This document shows, piece after piece, positions 7,243 to 16,322 of a DNA stretch of 64,000 bases. Below the pieces are notes generated by a model. It searched no databases. It worked only from the letters and a program-made list of their open reading frames with translations, and was not told the DNA's origin. Position numbers and translations under genes: made by a program. The stretch's first letter is position 1. Each line of letters starts with the position of its first letter. The DNA is from Aureimonas sp. AU4 (GTDB lineage: Bacteria; Pseudomonadota; Alphaproteobacteria; Rhizobiales; Rhizobiaceae): the NCBI RefSeq assembly GCF_001463765.1, contig NZ_BBWK01000001.1, positions 1 through 64,000 of the forward strand. The letters are read 5' to 3'.

Positions 7243-9012
7243 TCAACCGGTGGCACGCAGGACCTCCTCGAAGGAGGTGAGGCCGGCCGCGCATTTGTCG
7301 AGGCCGTCTTCCAGCATGGTGCGCATACCGCTGTTGCGTGCCGCGAGAAGGATCAGGCCCGCGTCGCCGATATCTCTCACTTGCGCGTGGAACGCGGCGT
7401 CCATGCGCAGTAGCTCGAAGATGCCGACCCGGCCGCGATAGCCTGTTTGACCGCAGATGTCGCAGCCACCGGGCGCGAAGAAGGTGTCGGCGGCCTCGCA
7501 GCGCAGACCCCGGTCCACCATCAGCGAGCGTGCCGCTTCCGCCGTGGCGCCGTCGGGCCGGCGGCAGCGCTCGCACAAACGCCGCACTAGGCGCTGGCCG
7601 AGAATGCCGCGCAGGCTGGCTCCGATCAGGTAGCGCTCGACGCCCATATCCAGAAGCCGCACCACGGCGTCCGCAGCCGAGTTGGTGTGAAGGGTGGTCA
7701 GGACGAGGTGTCCGGTCAGCGCCGCCTGGATGCCGATGCCCACCGTCTCGCGGTCCCGCATCTCGCCCACCATGATGACGTCGGGATCATGCCGAAGGAA
7801 GGAGCGTAGTGCGATCGCGAAGCTGAGGCCGATCTGCGGCTTGATCTGCGTCTGGTGGATGCCGGGGATCTGATACTCGATCGGGTCCTCGACCGTGACG
7901 ATCTTGCGTGCGGGATCGTTGAGCAGCGAGATCGCGGTGGCGAGCGTCGTGGTCTTGCCGCTGCCGGTCGGTCCGGTCACGATCACGATGCCGTGGGGCT
8001 CGGACAGAAGCGTCTCGAAGGCGCGCTGGTCCGGGCTGCTCATGCCGATGCGGCCGAAGTCCAGAAGCCGCGGGTCCTTGACGAGAAGGCGTAGCACCGC
8101 CGTCTCGCCGTGGATCGTGGGCATCACCGCGACGCGAAGATCCGCCTCCACGGAGCCCACGCGCAAGTTGGCGCGTCCGTCCTGCGGCAGGCGACGCTCG
8201 GCGATGTCGAGGCCCGACAGGATCTTGACGCGCGAAACGATCGCCGGGGCCAGATGAACAGGAACCTTCTGGTCGCGGCGCAGGAAGCCGTCCACGCGAT
8301 AGCGGACGCTGAGGTGGTCGCGCTCGGTTTCCAGATGGATGTCGGTCGCCCCAAGCTCCACGGCGCGCTCGAGGATCCGGTCGATCAGGCGCACGATCGG
8401 CGCTCCGCGCGCCAGGTCCTTGAGGTCCTCCGCCGCTTCGCCACCCGACGGTGGGCCTTCCGGCTCGGCCAAAGCCATCGTCGCCGAGGCGTCCGGCTCC
8501 TCGCGCTGCAGCGCCCGTTCGAACAGGAGATCGATCTCCTCGAACGACAGGAGACCCGGTTCGGCGGCTTGGCCGAGCGCGATGTTGAGCGCGCGCAGCG
8601 CGTCGCGCCGCGTCGGATCGGCAAGCGCCACCCGGACCGTTCCGTCCGCCCCCTGGAAGGGATAGATGTAGGACTCGCGCAGGAAGCGCCGCGACAGTTC
8701 GCCGAAATGCGACGGACAGCCGGCCACCGTCTCGAAATCGAGGCGCGGCAGGCCGTAGTGGGCCGACAGGTTGTTCGCCAAGGCGTCGGCCTGCACTTCG
8801 CCGTTGCGCCAGACGGCCTCAGGTCCCGCCTCGCCGAACGGCGAGGAGGGTGTGGCCGGCACCTCCGGTACAGCTTCGGGCGGCTCCGAAACCTCGACCG
8901 GGTCGCGCGGTGTCTTCGCGAAGATCGATGTCCAGGACAGAGCTGACTTCCTCGCATGTTGAGGTGGGGAGCGCTTGCCCCATCTTGGGCGGCGCCTTGA
9001 TTTCCATACCAT
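7243..9012 (-). CDS. gspE: Type II secretion ATPase GspE
   Basis: This is the secretion motor. Numbered from ATG 9012 (589 aa), it has an N1E-like domain (YGLPRLDFETV), Walker A GPTGSGKTTT near residue 347, Walker B RHDPDVIMVGEMRD near 407-420, His box LTGHLVLTTLHTN, and the zinc tetracysteine (CERC near 480, CDIC near 517) typical of GspE. The start is uncertain: the frame stays open upstream to 9294, and the first 30 residues after 9012 are not well conserved in character. It is divergent from gspD. Confidence 0.9.
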   Translation of the reverse strand: MVWKSRRRPRWGKRSPPQHARKSALSWTSIFAKTPRDPVEVSEPPEAVPEVPATPSSPFGEAGPEAVWRNGEVQADALANNLSAHYGLPRLDFETVAGCPSHFGELSRRFLRESYIYPFQGADGTVRVALADPTRRDALRALNIALGQAAEPGLLSFEEIDLLFERALQREEPDASATMALAEPEGPPSGGEAAEDLKDLARGAPIVRLIDRILERAVELGATDIHLETERDHLSVRYRVDGFLRRDQKVPVHLAPAIVSRVKILSGLDIAERRLPQDGRANLRVGSVEADLRVAVMPTIHGETAVLRLLVKDPRLLDFGRIGMSSPDQRAFETLLSEPHGIVIVTGPTGSGKTTTLATAISLLNDPARKIVTVEDPIEYQIPGIHQTQIKPQIGLSFAIALRSFLRHDPDVIMVGEMRDRETVGIGIQAALTGHLVLTTLHTNSAADAVVRLLDMGVERYLIGASLRGILGQRLVRRLCERCRRPDGATAEAARSLMVDRGLRCEAADTFFAPGGCDICGQTGYRGRVGIFELLRMDAAFHAQVRDIGDAGLILLAARNSGMRTMLEDGLDKCAAGLTSFEEVLRATG

Positions 9013-9236
9013 GTTCGAGCTGGGGCGGCCACGCTTCGGGCACCCGATCGGTGCCGCGCCGCTGGCGAGGTGAGGGCGCCCGACCCGCAAAATTTGACGC
9101 ATGCCGAAACCGCGATGCGTTGGCTGGCGTAGCTTATCTCGGTGGGTTGTTGCCGATTGGGTATGGTGAAGGCCTCGCCAAGCGCGCAGGAATGACGTCC
9201 GGTCAGCTTGACGCAAGCTTTGGGAATGGGACGGGC

Positions 9237-11420
9237 GTGAGACTGCGATTGCTGCCCCTGATGTTGCTTCTGGCCCTGACGGGTTGCCAGACAAGCGATC
9301 CTGCCGGACCGGAGACGAGCTCCATCTTCACCGGCGCCTTCGACGATCTTGAAGCTCGTCCCGAAGGCAACAACCCAGGCTATGGTGACTTGACGGGTAC
9401 GGCTGGGCGCCGGTCGGGCGGACAAACGCTCGTCCAGAACTACCGTCCCGAGCGCAACGCTCCGCGTGGACTAACGCTGGCATCAACGGGCGGCGCTGGC
9501 GGAGGGTCCTACACGCTCAACTTCGAAAACGCCGACATCAAAGACGTAGCGCGTGCCGTCCTCAACGATGCGCTCGGAGTCAACTACGTCATCAGCGGAA
9601 ACGTGGCAGGCCCCGTCACGCTGTCCTCCTCGCGTCCGGTCAGCCGGGACGAACTCCTGTCGACGCTCGAAACGGCGCTGGATAGTCTTGGCTTCTCGTT
9701 GACGCGCGAGGGAAGCGGTGGCTACCGCATCGCGCCTTCCGGTTCGGCCGGGGCGACCGTGGACGTCGGTACGCGAACGCGCCTGGGCTATGGTGTGTCG
9801 GTGGTGCCGCTACGCTTCGTGAAGGCGGCCACCATGATGGAGCTTCTGTCGGGCTTCGTGGCCCAGGGCGAGAACCTCAAGATCGACGCTGCCAAGAACA
9901 CGATCTACGTGCGCGGCAGCGGTCCCGAGCGGCAGGCGGCAGTCAACGCCATCCTGTCCTTCGACGATGATTGGATGGAGAACCAGTCGGTCTCAGTGTT
10001 CACCCTGCGCGAGGCCAAACCCGAGGCTGTCATCCCTGAGCTGGAGCGCATCTTTGACGCAAGCGGCGACAACGCCGCTATTCAGTTCCGCCCGATCGAA
10101 CGTCTGCGAGGCGTCCTGGCCATATCCCAGAATCCGCGCTTGATCGCGCGAGCGGGAACCTGGGTGCAGCGGCTGGACCGGGACAATCCGGGGGTCGGTG
10201 AAGGCGTGTTCGTTTACAAGCCGCGCCATCGGAGTGCTGAGGATCTGTCGCGCGTCCTGTCCGGCCTCTTCGGTGGCGCAGGAGCAGGCCAGAACAGCGG
10301 GCGGACTCGCTCCAACGCGCTCTTGTCGCAGGCCAGCCAGACAGGGGTCGGGGGCGAGGGTTTCGGCACGGGGGAGGAGCCGTCCAATTCGCGCATCGCG
10401 TCGGCCTTTGATACCGCTAACGGCACGGGCTCCCAGTTCGGCGCGGGCGCCGCACCCGGCGTCATAGACCTGACCACCGATCCGCAGGCGTCGGGACGGG
10501 GCGCAAACGGATCGGCCATTCGGGTCAGCGCCGACACCGCCAACAACGCGGTGGTGACATATACGGACGCCGATACCTACCGAAAGGTTCTGGTCGCCTT
10601 GCGTCAGCTCGACTCGACGCCACAGCAAGTGGCGATCAACGTCACGATCGCCGAGGTTCAGCTGACCGACGCGTTGAAATACGGTGTGCAGTACTACGTC
10701 AACAACCATGGCGTCGGCTTCAACAACTCCGATAACCAGTCGATCAGCGTGCGCGATGTCGCCTCCAGCGTGGTTCAGAGCCAGATCCCTGGCTTCAATT
10801 TTCTGCTCGGCACCAACTCGGATCCGGACGTTGTGATCTCGGCCCTCAGCGTGATCAGCAATGTCGAAATCCTGTCCTCGCCCTCGCTCGTGGTGGTCGA
10901 GAACCACACCGCGACCCTTCAGGTCGGCGATCAGGTCCCGGTCACAACGCGACAGGCGCAAAGCGTCGAGAATGGCCTGGCGCCGCTGGTCAATCAGGTC
11001 GAGTTCCGCGACACCGGCATCATCCTCAACGTCACGCCGCGCATCGGTCAGAACGACGCGGTGACCATGAATGTCGAGCAGGAAATCTCTGCCGTGGTGA
11101 ACGGCAGCAACACGCTGACACCCACCATCTCCAAGCGACGCGTCGCCAGCCAGATCGCCGTGCAGAACGGACAGACCGTTCTCCTGGCGGGGCTGATCTC
11201 CGCCCAGGCCCGCAAGGGCAACAGCGGCGTGCCGGGAACGCGCAACGTTCCCGTTCTCGGCAAGCTTCTTGGTCAGACCGACAACAGCGCCAACCGCACC
11301 GAGCTGATCATGCTGATCCGCCCCGTCGTCGTGCGGTCCAACCAGGACGCGGCCTCCGTGGCGGCCGGGCTGAAGTCGCAGATGTGGGGCCTCGGCATGC
11401 GCAGCTCGCCGCTCAAATGA
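9237..11420 (+). CDS. gspD: Type II secretion secretin GspD
   Basis: The 727-residue outer-membrane secretin begins with a lipoprotein signal (LMLLLALTGC, Cys17), so it may not need a separate pilotin. N-domains follow (NFENADIKDVARAVLNDALG, then further KH-like repeats), with a Gly/Ser/Asn-rich insert near 350-420, and the secretin core (VEILSSPSLVVVENHTA, QVEFRDTGIILNVTPRI, VPVLGKLLG). GTG 9237 is chosen because it gives a normal-length lipoprotein signal. The stop overlaps the prepilin peptidase ATG. Confidence 0.92.
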   Translation: MRLRLLPLMLLLALTGCQTSDPAGPETSSIFTGAFDDLEARPEGNNPGYGDLTGTAGRRSGGQTLVQNYRPERNAPRGLTLASTGGAGGGSYTLNFENADIKDVARAVLNDALGVNYVISGNVAGPVTLSSSRPVSRDELLSTLETALDSLGFSLTREGSGGYRIAPSGSAGATVDVGTRTRLGYGVSVVPLRFVKAATMMELLSGFVAQGENLKIDAAKNTIYVRGSGPERQAAVNAILSFDDDWMENQSVSVFTLREAKPEAVIPELERIFDASGDNAAIQFRPIERLRGVLAISQNPRLIARAGTWVQRLDRDNPGVGEGVFVYKPRHRSAEDLSRVLSGLFGGAGAGQNSGRTRSNALLSQASQTGVGGEGFGTGEEPSNSRIASAFDTANGTGSQFGAGAAPGVIDLTTDPQASGRGANGSAIRVSADTANNAVVTYTDADTYRKVLVALRQLDSTPQQVAINVTIAEVQLTDALKYGVQYYVNNHGVGFNNSDNQSISVRDVASSVVQSQIPGFNFLLGTNSDPDVVISALSVISNVEILSSPSLVVVENHTATLQVGDQVPVTTRQAQSVENGLAPLVNQVEFRDTGIILNVTPRIGQNDAVTMNVEQEISAVVNGSNTLTPTISKRRVASQIAVQNGQTVLLAGLISAQARKGNSGVPGTRNVPVLGKLLGQTDNSANRTELIMLIRPVVVRSNQDAASVAAGLKSQMWGLGMRSSPLK

Positions 11421-11992
11421 GCGCGGGCGCGCGCCTTGCGCCGGGCGGCCTTGCGGGTTGGGGCGCAACCACGCTCCTCATCGCCGGCGCGACAGTTCTG
11501 AGCGGGCGCACCGGCTGGATGGCGACGCTGGCGCTGCCGGCCGCGCTCGGGTTTGTGTGCGCCTGGATCGCCTGGGAAGACCTCGCCGAGCTGACGATCC
11601 CCGACGCCGCGCTGGCCGGCATGGTCGGGCTGGCTGCGGTGGACCTCGCCTCGACCGCGCTCTTCCGGTTCGATCCGGCGTCGGCGACAGGCCTGTTCGC
11701 GCTGGACGGGCTCCTGTGCGGGGGTGCCCTTTGGGTGCTGCGCGAGATCTACTTTCGGCGCCGTGGCCATGATGGGATCGGCTTCGGCGACGTGAAGCTG
11801 GCCGTTGCGGGTGGCTGCCTGTGCGGCTTTGGCGGCTTCTCGCTGGCGTTGCTGGCGGCAAGCCTTGCAGGATTGGTCGTAGCCGCCTTGGCCGCGCGTC
11901 GCGGGGCCGGACGATGGGAAGCGAAGATCGCCTTCGGCGCACTGCTGGCACCCGCCCTTTGTGCGGCTTGGCTCCTGGGTGTCGGACGGTGA
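11417..11992 (+). CDS. A24-family prepilin peptidase (short, CpaA-like)
   Basis: This 191-residue multi-helix membrane protein has the two catalytic aspartates of aspartyl prepilin peptidases, D55 in WEDLAELTIPD and D125 in GFGDVKL. It lacks the N-terminal zinc/N-methyltransferase domain of GspO/PilD, so it should cleave the pseudopilin leaders but may not methylate them. The ATG overlaps the gspD stop (ATGA). Its place inside the gsp operon points to processing of GspG, H, I, J and K. Confidence 0.85.
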   Translation: MSAGARLAPGGLAGWGATTLLIAGATVLSGRTGWMATLALPAALGFVCAWIAWEDLAELTIPDAALAGMVGLAAVDLASTALFRFDPASATGLFALDGLLCGGALWVLREIYFRRRGHDGIGFGDVKLAVAGGCLCGFGGFSLALLAASLAGLVVAALAARRGAGRWEAKIAFGALLAPALCAAWLLGVGR

Positions 11993-12047
11993 TGGTGCAG
12001 GCTCGGCTGACGCACGCAGCATGCCGCGGCGGCGGGCTGCACTGACC

Positions 12048-13259
12048 ATGGCGCGCTTCCAATACAAGGCGTTGAACACTGCTGGAAAGCCGACCGACGG
12101 CGTGATGGAGGCCGCCTCTCCCGCGGAGGTCGCGCGCGCCCTCGGCGAGGCAGGCTTCACGCCGATCTCGGCCAAGCCCCTGGGGTCGGGCGACGGGCGG
12201 ACGTGGCGCGAACGGTTGACGCCCGATCCCCGGCCTGAGGAGATCACCGCCTTCACGCTCGACCTCGCGATGCTGTTGGATGGCGGCGTCGCGCTCGACG
12301 AGGCGCTGGTGATCCTGACGCAGATGGAAACGCGGCGCTGGCTAGTGCGGCTCGTGCGCTCGTTGCACGCCGAGATCTCGGGCGGGCGGTCCTTCTCGGC
12401 CGTCCTGGCGGACCACCCCGCGCTGTTCCCGCCCCTCTACGTAAAGATGGTGGAGGTCGCGGAGATGTCGGGACGGCTGGCGAGCGCTCTCGCCAGCATC
12501 GCGAACGAGCGCCAGCGGCGCGAGGCCCTGCGCAAGCGTCTCGTCGGGGCTGTCGCCTATCCCATGTTCCTGGCAGTGGCTGCGATCGGCGTTCTGTTCT
12601 TCGTACTGCTTTACATCATCCCCCAGTTCGAGGGCGCGATCGAGGGCTTCCGCGACCGGATCGACGGCTCCGCCCTGTTCGTGTTCGAGCTCTCGGAGCG
12701 GGTGCGTGCGGTGTCGGGCTTCATCCTGCCGACGCTGATCGGATGTCTTGTGGTCTTCCTCCTCGCCAAGCGGGCGCTTGCCGGGCGCTCGCTCGGCCTA
12801 GAGCTTCTATCGCGGCTTCCCTTCACGCGTCCGCTCGTCGGCTACAGCCTGACGCTCACCTTCTGCCGCACGCTGTCGATCCTTCTGGCCAACGGCGTCG
12901 ACATCTCCACGTCCCTGCGCCTCATTCGCGGCCTGTCGCGCGTGCCCGGTGCCGCGCAGACGATCGACGCCGTGCTCGCCGACGTCCGGCAGGGCCGGCG
13001 CCTGTCCGCCGCGCTCGCGCAGCGCCCGCTTCTGCCCGCGCATGTCGTTCAGATGCTGCGGGTGGGCGAGGAGGCTGGATCCCTTCCCGAAAGCGCGGCG
13101 CGCGTCTCGGTCTTCTACGAGGCCAAGCTCGATACGGCGCTCGCGCGCTTCACCGCCGTGCTCGGACCCGTCCTGATGATGGGGGTCAGCCTTCTGATCG
13201 GCTGGTTGATCATCTCGATCATGAGCGCTCTCATGAGCATCAACGACCTTCTGGTGTGA
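12048..13259 (+). CDS. gspF: Type II secretion inner-membrane platform protein GspF
   Basis: The 403-residue protein starts MARFQYKALN, the typical GspF opening. It carries two T2SSF repeats (AFTLDLAMLLDGGVALDEAL and YSLTLTFCRTLSILLANGVD) and three transmembrane helices (MFLAVAAIGVLFFVLLYIIP; LIGCLVVFLLA; LMMGVSLLIGWLIISIMSAL). It anchors the pseudopilus assembly platform and contacts GspE and GspL. ATG 12048 is chosen from family length. The stop overlaps the gspG GTG by 4 bases. Confidence 0.9.
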   Translation: MARFQYKALNTAGKPTDGVMEAASPAEVARALGEAGFTPISAKPLGSGDGRTWRERLTPDPRPEEITAFTLDLAMLLDGGVALDEALVILTQMETRRWLVRLVRSLHAEISGGRSFSAVLADHPALFPPLYVKMVEVAEMSGRLASALASIANERQRREALRKRLVGAVAYPMFLAVAAIGVLFFVLLYIIPQFEGAIEGFRDRIDGSALFVFELSERVRAVSGFILPTLIGCLVVFLLAKRALAGRSLGLELLSRLPFTRPLVGYSLTLTFCRTLSILLANGVDISTSLRLIRGLSRVPGAAQTIDAVLADVRQGRRLSAALAQRPLLPAHVVQMLRVGEEAGSLPESAARVSVFYEAKLDTALARFTAVLGPVLMMGVSLLIGWLIISIMSALMSINDLLV

Positions 13260-13723
13260 GTCTGCCGCAGATGCCGCTAATCCGTCCCGCCGACCCGTCC
13301 CGCCGCACCCAGCGCTCCGCCAACGCCGGCTTCACGCTCGTCGAGCTTCTGGTTGTTCTGGTGATCCTGGGTCTCGTGATGGGCCTGGTGGGCCCGCGCG
13401 TCCTGAACTACCTGACCAGTTCGCGCGAGCGCGCCGCCAGCCTTCAGATCTCCTCGTTCAAGTCGGCGATGGATCTCTTCTTCCTAGACACGGGGCGGTA
13501 TCCCACAGCCAGCGAGGGGCTGGGCGCCCTGGTGACGCGGCCCGCCTCGCTTCCCGCCTGGAACGGGCCGTACCTGCAGCAGTCCGGCGTCCCGGCCGAC
13601 CCGTGGGGAAATCCGTACCGCTACGTTCCTTCCAGTCAGGGGGCGCCCTACCGCATCATTTCCAACGGTGCCGATGGGCAGGAGGGCGGTAGCGGATCGG
13701 ATGCCGATATCACGAGCAACTAG
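13256..13723 (+). CDS. gspG: Major pseudopilin GspG
   Basis: The protein is 155 residues with a prepilin leader cleaved at G25|F26 (AG|FTLVELLVVLVILG) and Glu at mature position 5. The C-terminal part matches major pseudopilins: LFFLDTGRYPTASEGLGAL, DPWGNPYRYV and a short acidic calcium-binding tail (GSDADITS). It forms the pseudopilus shaft. The GTG at 13256 overlaps the gspF stop; ATG 13271 is an alternative start. Confidence 0.92.
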   Translation: MSLPQMPLIRPADPSRRTQRSANAGFTLVELLVVLVILGLVMGLVGPRVLNYLTSSRERAASLQISSFKSAMDLFFLDTGRYPTASEGLGALVTRPASLPAWNGPYLQQSGVPADPWGNPYRYVPSSQGAPYRIISNGADGQEGGSGSDADITSN

Positions 13724-14171
13724 CCGTCCCGGGAACACTCGACCGGCGCGCGACCGGCGTGGCGGCTTCGCGTTGATCGAACTCATGCTGGCGCTCGCGA
13801 TCATCTCGCTGCTGGCGGCCCTGGCGCTTCCCTACATGCGCTTCGGGACGGGACCGGGTCTCCAGCGCTACGAGGGCCGGCGTGTGGCCGCGCTTCTGCG
13901 CGCGGACCGCAACGAGGCGTTGCGCAGCGGCCGCACCGTCGTCACGCTGATCGATCTGTCCGGCCGGCGCGTGGTGTCGGGCTCGAGCGGCGGCACGATC
14001 GACGTGTCGGGTGCCCTGCAGCTTTCGAGCCGTCCCGCCGGGCTGAACCGTGTCCTGTTCGCGCCGGACGGTCGCTCGAGCGGGGGCGACATCCTCCTGG
14101 GCGCGAAGGGGCGAAGCCTCGCCGTACGCGTCAGCGACCAGACCGCGGCGGTGCGGATCGAGGAGTTCTAG
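13701..14171 (+). CDS. gspH: Minor pseudopilin GspH
   Basis: The 156-residue pseudopilin has a leader processed at G22|F23 (GG|FALIELMLALAIISLLAA) with Glu at mature position 5. The globular part has the GspH pattern (RRVAALLRADRNEALRSGRT, then VRIEEF at the end). Minor pseudopilins prime pseudopilus assembly. The start overlaps gspG by 23 bases, and the next gene begins 2 bases after the stop. Confidence 0.85.
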   Translation: MPISRATSRPGNTRPARDRRGGFALIELMLALAIISLLAALALPYMRFGTGPGLQRYEGRRVAALLRADRNEALRSGRTVVTLIDLSGRRVVSGSSGGTIDVSGALQLSSRPAGLNRVLFAPDGRSSGGDILLGAKGRSLAVRVSDQTAAVRIEEF

Positions 14172-14173
14172 GC

Positions 14174-14620
14174 GTGCCGCGCGTCGTTCACCCTCCGATC
14201 CGCTCCGTCCGCATTCTCGCCCGCCTGCGCGGACGCGACGGGTTCACCCTGATCGAGGCCCTGGTGGCATTTGTCGTGCTGGCGCTCGTCATGGTGGCGA
14301 TGCAGCGGCTGGCGGTCGGCAATGTCGACGGCGCGCTGCGGGCGGCCGAGCGCGTGGAGGCGACCCGCGTGGCCGAGACGCTCCTGTCGAGCCGTGCGCT
14401 CGGCGCACGCGGGGAGCCGGCCGAGGGGCGGCTCGAGAACCACGGCTGGAGCGTGCGCTTCGAGCCCGTTCCGCTGGCGGCCGGCACCAGCGGCGACATC
14501 GGCGCACGGGTCTTTGAGCCCATGCGCATGATCGTCACGGTTCAGGCGGGGGAGAGGCGCGGCGGCGTCCTCACGGCCGAGGCGATCCGCCTCGTGCGCA
14601 TCGACCGGGCCGAGCGGTGA
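14174..14620 (+). CDS. gspI: Minor pseudopilin GspI
   Basis: This 148-residue protein starts at GTG 14174. The prepilin site is G23|F24 (DG|FTLIEALVAFVVLALVMV) with Glu at mature position 5, and a short beta-rich domain contains GWSVRFEPVP, as in GspI. GspI, J and K form the tip of the pseudopilus. The stop overlaps the GTG of gspJ (GTGA at 14617-14620), another coupled junction in this operon. Confidence 0.85.
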   Translation: MPRVVHPPIRSVRILARLRGRDGFTLIEALVAFVVLALVMVAMQRLAVGNVDGALRAAERVEATRVAETLLSSRALGARGEPAEGRLENHGWSVRFEPVPLAAGTSGDIGARVFEPMRMIVTVQAGERRGGVLTAEAIRLVRIDRAER

Positions 14621-15372
14621 TGGGACCGCAGCGTCGCACGCCGTCTCGCCATCGCGGACGGGACGGCTTTCTTCTCGCCGAGGCGCTGGTGACCATGGCG
14701 ATCGGCGCCTTTCTGCTGGTCGCGATGGTGTCGCTCCTTCACCTCGCGGTGCGGGCCGACGCGCGCACGCAGGATCTGGCCAGCCGGGTCGAGGCGCAGA
14801 CCCGCGCGTTGGAGGCGATCGGGCGGGACCTGCGTCCGGCCCTGCGTGTGCGCTGGAGCGGTCCGGATGCGCCCTTCGTCTTTGCGGGCGGGCCCGACAC
14901 CATGTGGTTCGCCGGGCGCGACGAGACGAGCGGCGAGGTCCGCCTGGTGACCCTTCACGCCGAACCGGGGCGCGTCCTACGCACGAGTGCGGCGCTTCCC
15001 TCGATCGCGACCAGCCCCGACGATCTCGCGGGGGGAAGCCGCAGTGAGATCGAAACCGGCGGCGACCTTGTTCGCTTCAGCTACTTCCAGGCCCTGCCCG
15101 ATGGTGAGGACGTCCTGCTCGACACCTGGACCTCGCCGCTCGCGATGCCGAGCGCCGTGCGCATCGCGATCCTCGATATCCGAACCGGGGAACCGCGCGC
15201 ATCCCTGCGCATCCCGCTCATGATCGACGCTGAGCCCGGATGCGCCGCTCCGAGCCGTGCGGCCTGCTCCTACCGGGAAGCCGGCGATGCCGACGTCGTG
15301 GCACCGACCGATCTTCCGCCCGAGGCTGTGGACGCGGCCGATCCGCTGGGCTGGGCACGCTATGCCCGGTGA
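14617..15372 (+). CDS. gspJ: Minor pseudopilin GspJ
   Basis: The 251-residue protein has a prepilin leader cleaved at G17|F18 (DG|FLLAEALVTMAIGAFLLV), Glu at mature position 5, then an ALEAIGRDLRPAL segment and a long beta domain, as in GspJ. It starts at GTG 14617 or ATG 14620. The C-terminus contains two close Cys residues (GCAAPSRAACS) that could form a disulfide. It overlaps gspK by 11 bases. Confidence 0.82.
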   Translation: MMGPQRRTPSRHRGRDGFLLAEALVTMAIGAFLLVAMVSLLHLAVRADARTQDLASRVEAQTRALEAIGRDLRPALRVRWSGPDAPFVFAGGPDTMWFAGRDETSGEVRLVTLHAEPGRVLRTSAALPSIATSPDDLAGGSRSEIETGGDLVRFSYFQALPDGEDVLLDTWTSPLAMPSAVRIAILDIRTGEPRASLRIPLMIDAEPGCAAPSRAACSYREAGDADVVAPTDLPPEAVDAADPLGWARYAR

Positions 15373-16195
15373 TCCGCGCGCCCGAATGGGGGACCGGAGC
15401 GGCTTCGTGCTGGTCGCCGTCCTGTCGGTCACAGCGCTTCTCGCGCTTCTGACGGGCGGCGCCGTGCTTCTGTCGCGGGGGGCAGTGGAAACCGCGAGCG
15501 TCGGGGACGAAACGCTGCGGGCGCAGGCGCTGCTTCGCTCGGGCGTCGAGCTTGCCGGGCACCAGCTCTTCGTCCTGCGCGTCGATCCCGCGACACTGAA
15601 CGGACAGCAGCTGCGCCTCGACACGGGGACGGTGACGATCTTCGCGGCCTCCGAGGCGGGCCGGGTGGACTTGAACGGCGCGGACGCGGTGCTCCTCGCG
15701 GCGGCCTATCGCGCCTCCGGGCTGAGCACCCTGTCGCCAACAGACTTCGCGGAGCGGGTCGTCGATCGGCGGGGAGGGGGCGGCGGGACGTCGTTCCGCC
15801 TCGTTGCGGACCTCGGCGAGGTTCCCGGCGTTTCGTCCGGCGACGTGGCGGCGCTCGCTCCCTTCCTGACCGTCTACAACCCCGCCGGCCGGATCGACCC
15901 GATGTTCGCCCCGATCGCGCTTCTCCAGGCGCTGCCGGGCGTTCCCGAAGGGATCGGCCCGTCCCTGACGGATGCGCGCGGCCGAGGCGGTCTCGACCGG
16001 CTGTTTCACCTGCGCGCGATCTTCCGAGGCCTCGAGTCCTATCTCGTTCTGGGCGAGGCGCTGCGCGTGTTCAGGGTACGGGTCGAGGCGCAGGGAGCGG
16101 CAGGGGGGCGCGTGACCCGGGTGGAAGCCGTGCTGATCGCCTCGGTCGTCTCCGACCGACCCTTCCAGATCACCGATTGGCGTGCGCTCCCGTGA
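15362..16195 (+). CDS. gspK: Minor pseudopilin GspK
   Basis: At 277 residues this is the largest pseudopilin. The leader ends SG|FVLVAVLSVTALLALL, and mature position 5 is Ala, not Glu. Lack of Glu5 is characteristic of GspK, which caps the pseudopilus. The mature domain includes EAGRVDLNGADAVLL and FLTVYNPAGRIDPMFA, helix-hairpin-type segments seen in GspK. It is the last gene of the rightward gsp operon. ATG 15362 fits the leader length. Confidence 0.85.
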   Translation: MPGDPRARMGDRSGFVLVAVLSVTALLALLTGGAVLLSRGAVETASVGDETLRAQALLRSGVELAGHQLFVLRVDPATLNGQQLRLDTGTVTIFAASEAGRVDLNGADAVLLAAAYRASGLSTLSPTDFAERVVDRRGGGGGTSFRLVADLGEVPGVSSGDVAALAPFLTVYNPAGRIDPMFAPIALLQALPGVPEGIGPSLTDARGRGGLDRLFHLRAIFRGLESYLVLGEALRVFRVRVEAQGAAGGRVTRVEAVLIASVVSDRPFQITDWRALP

Positions 16196-16322
16196 TAGCT
16201 GCCGGCCCGTCACGGGTCTTGCCTACCTCCGATTGAGCGTTGACGCGACGGCGCATTCGATGAACAGAAACGATCATGCGGATAGACGTGTGTACGAGCG
16301 CGCCGCAATCAGGAAACATGGA

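Noticed and set aside
9993-11468. 491-codon minus-strand frame opposite gspD
   Set aside because: Exact shadow of the secretin gene in high-GC DNA; residues are His/Arg/Asp-rich with no domain.
12743-13255. In-frame 5' extension of gspG inside gspF
   Set aside because: The upstream part is Arg/Ala-rich shadow sequence; the prepilin leader requires a start close to 13256-13271.
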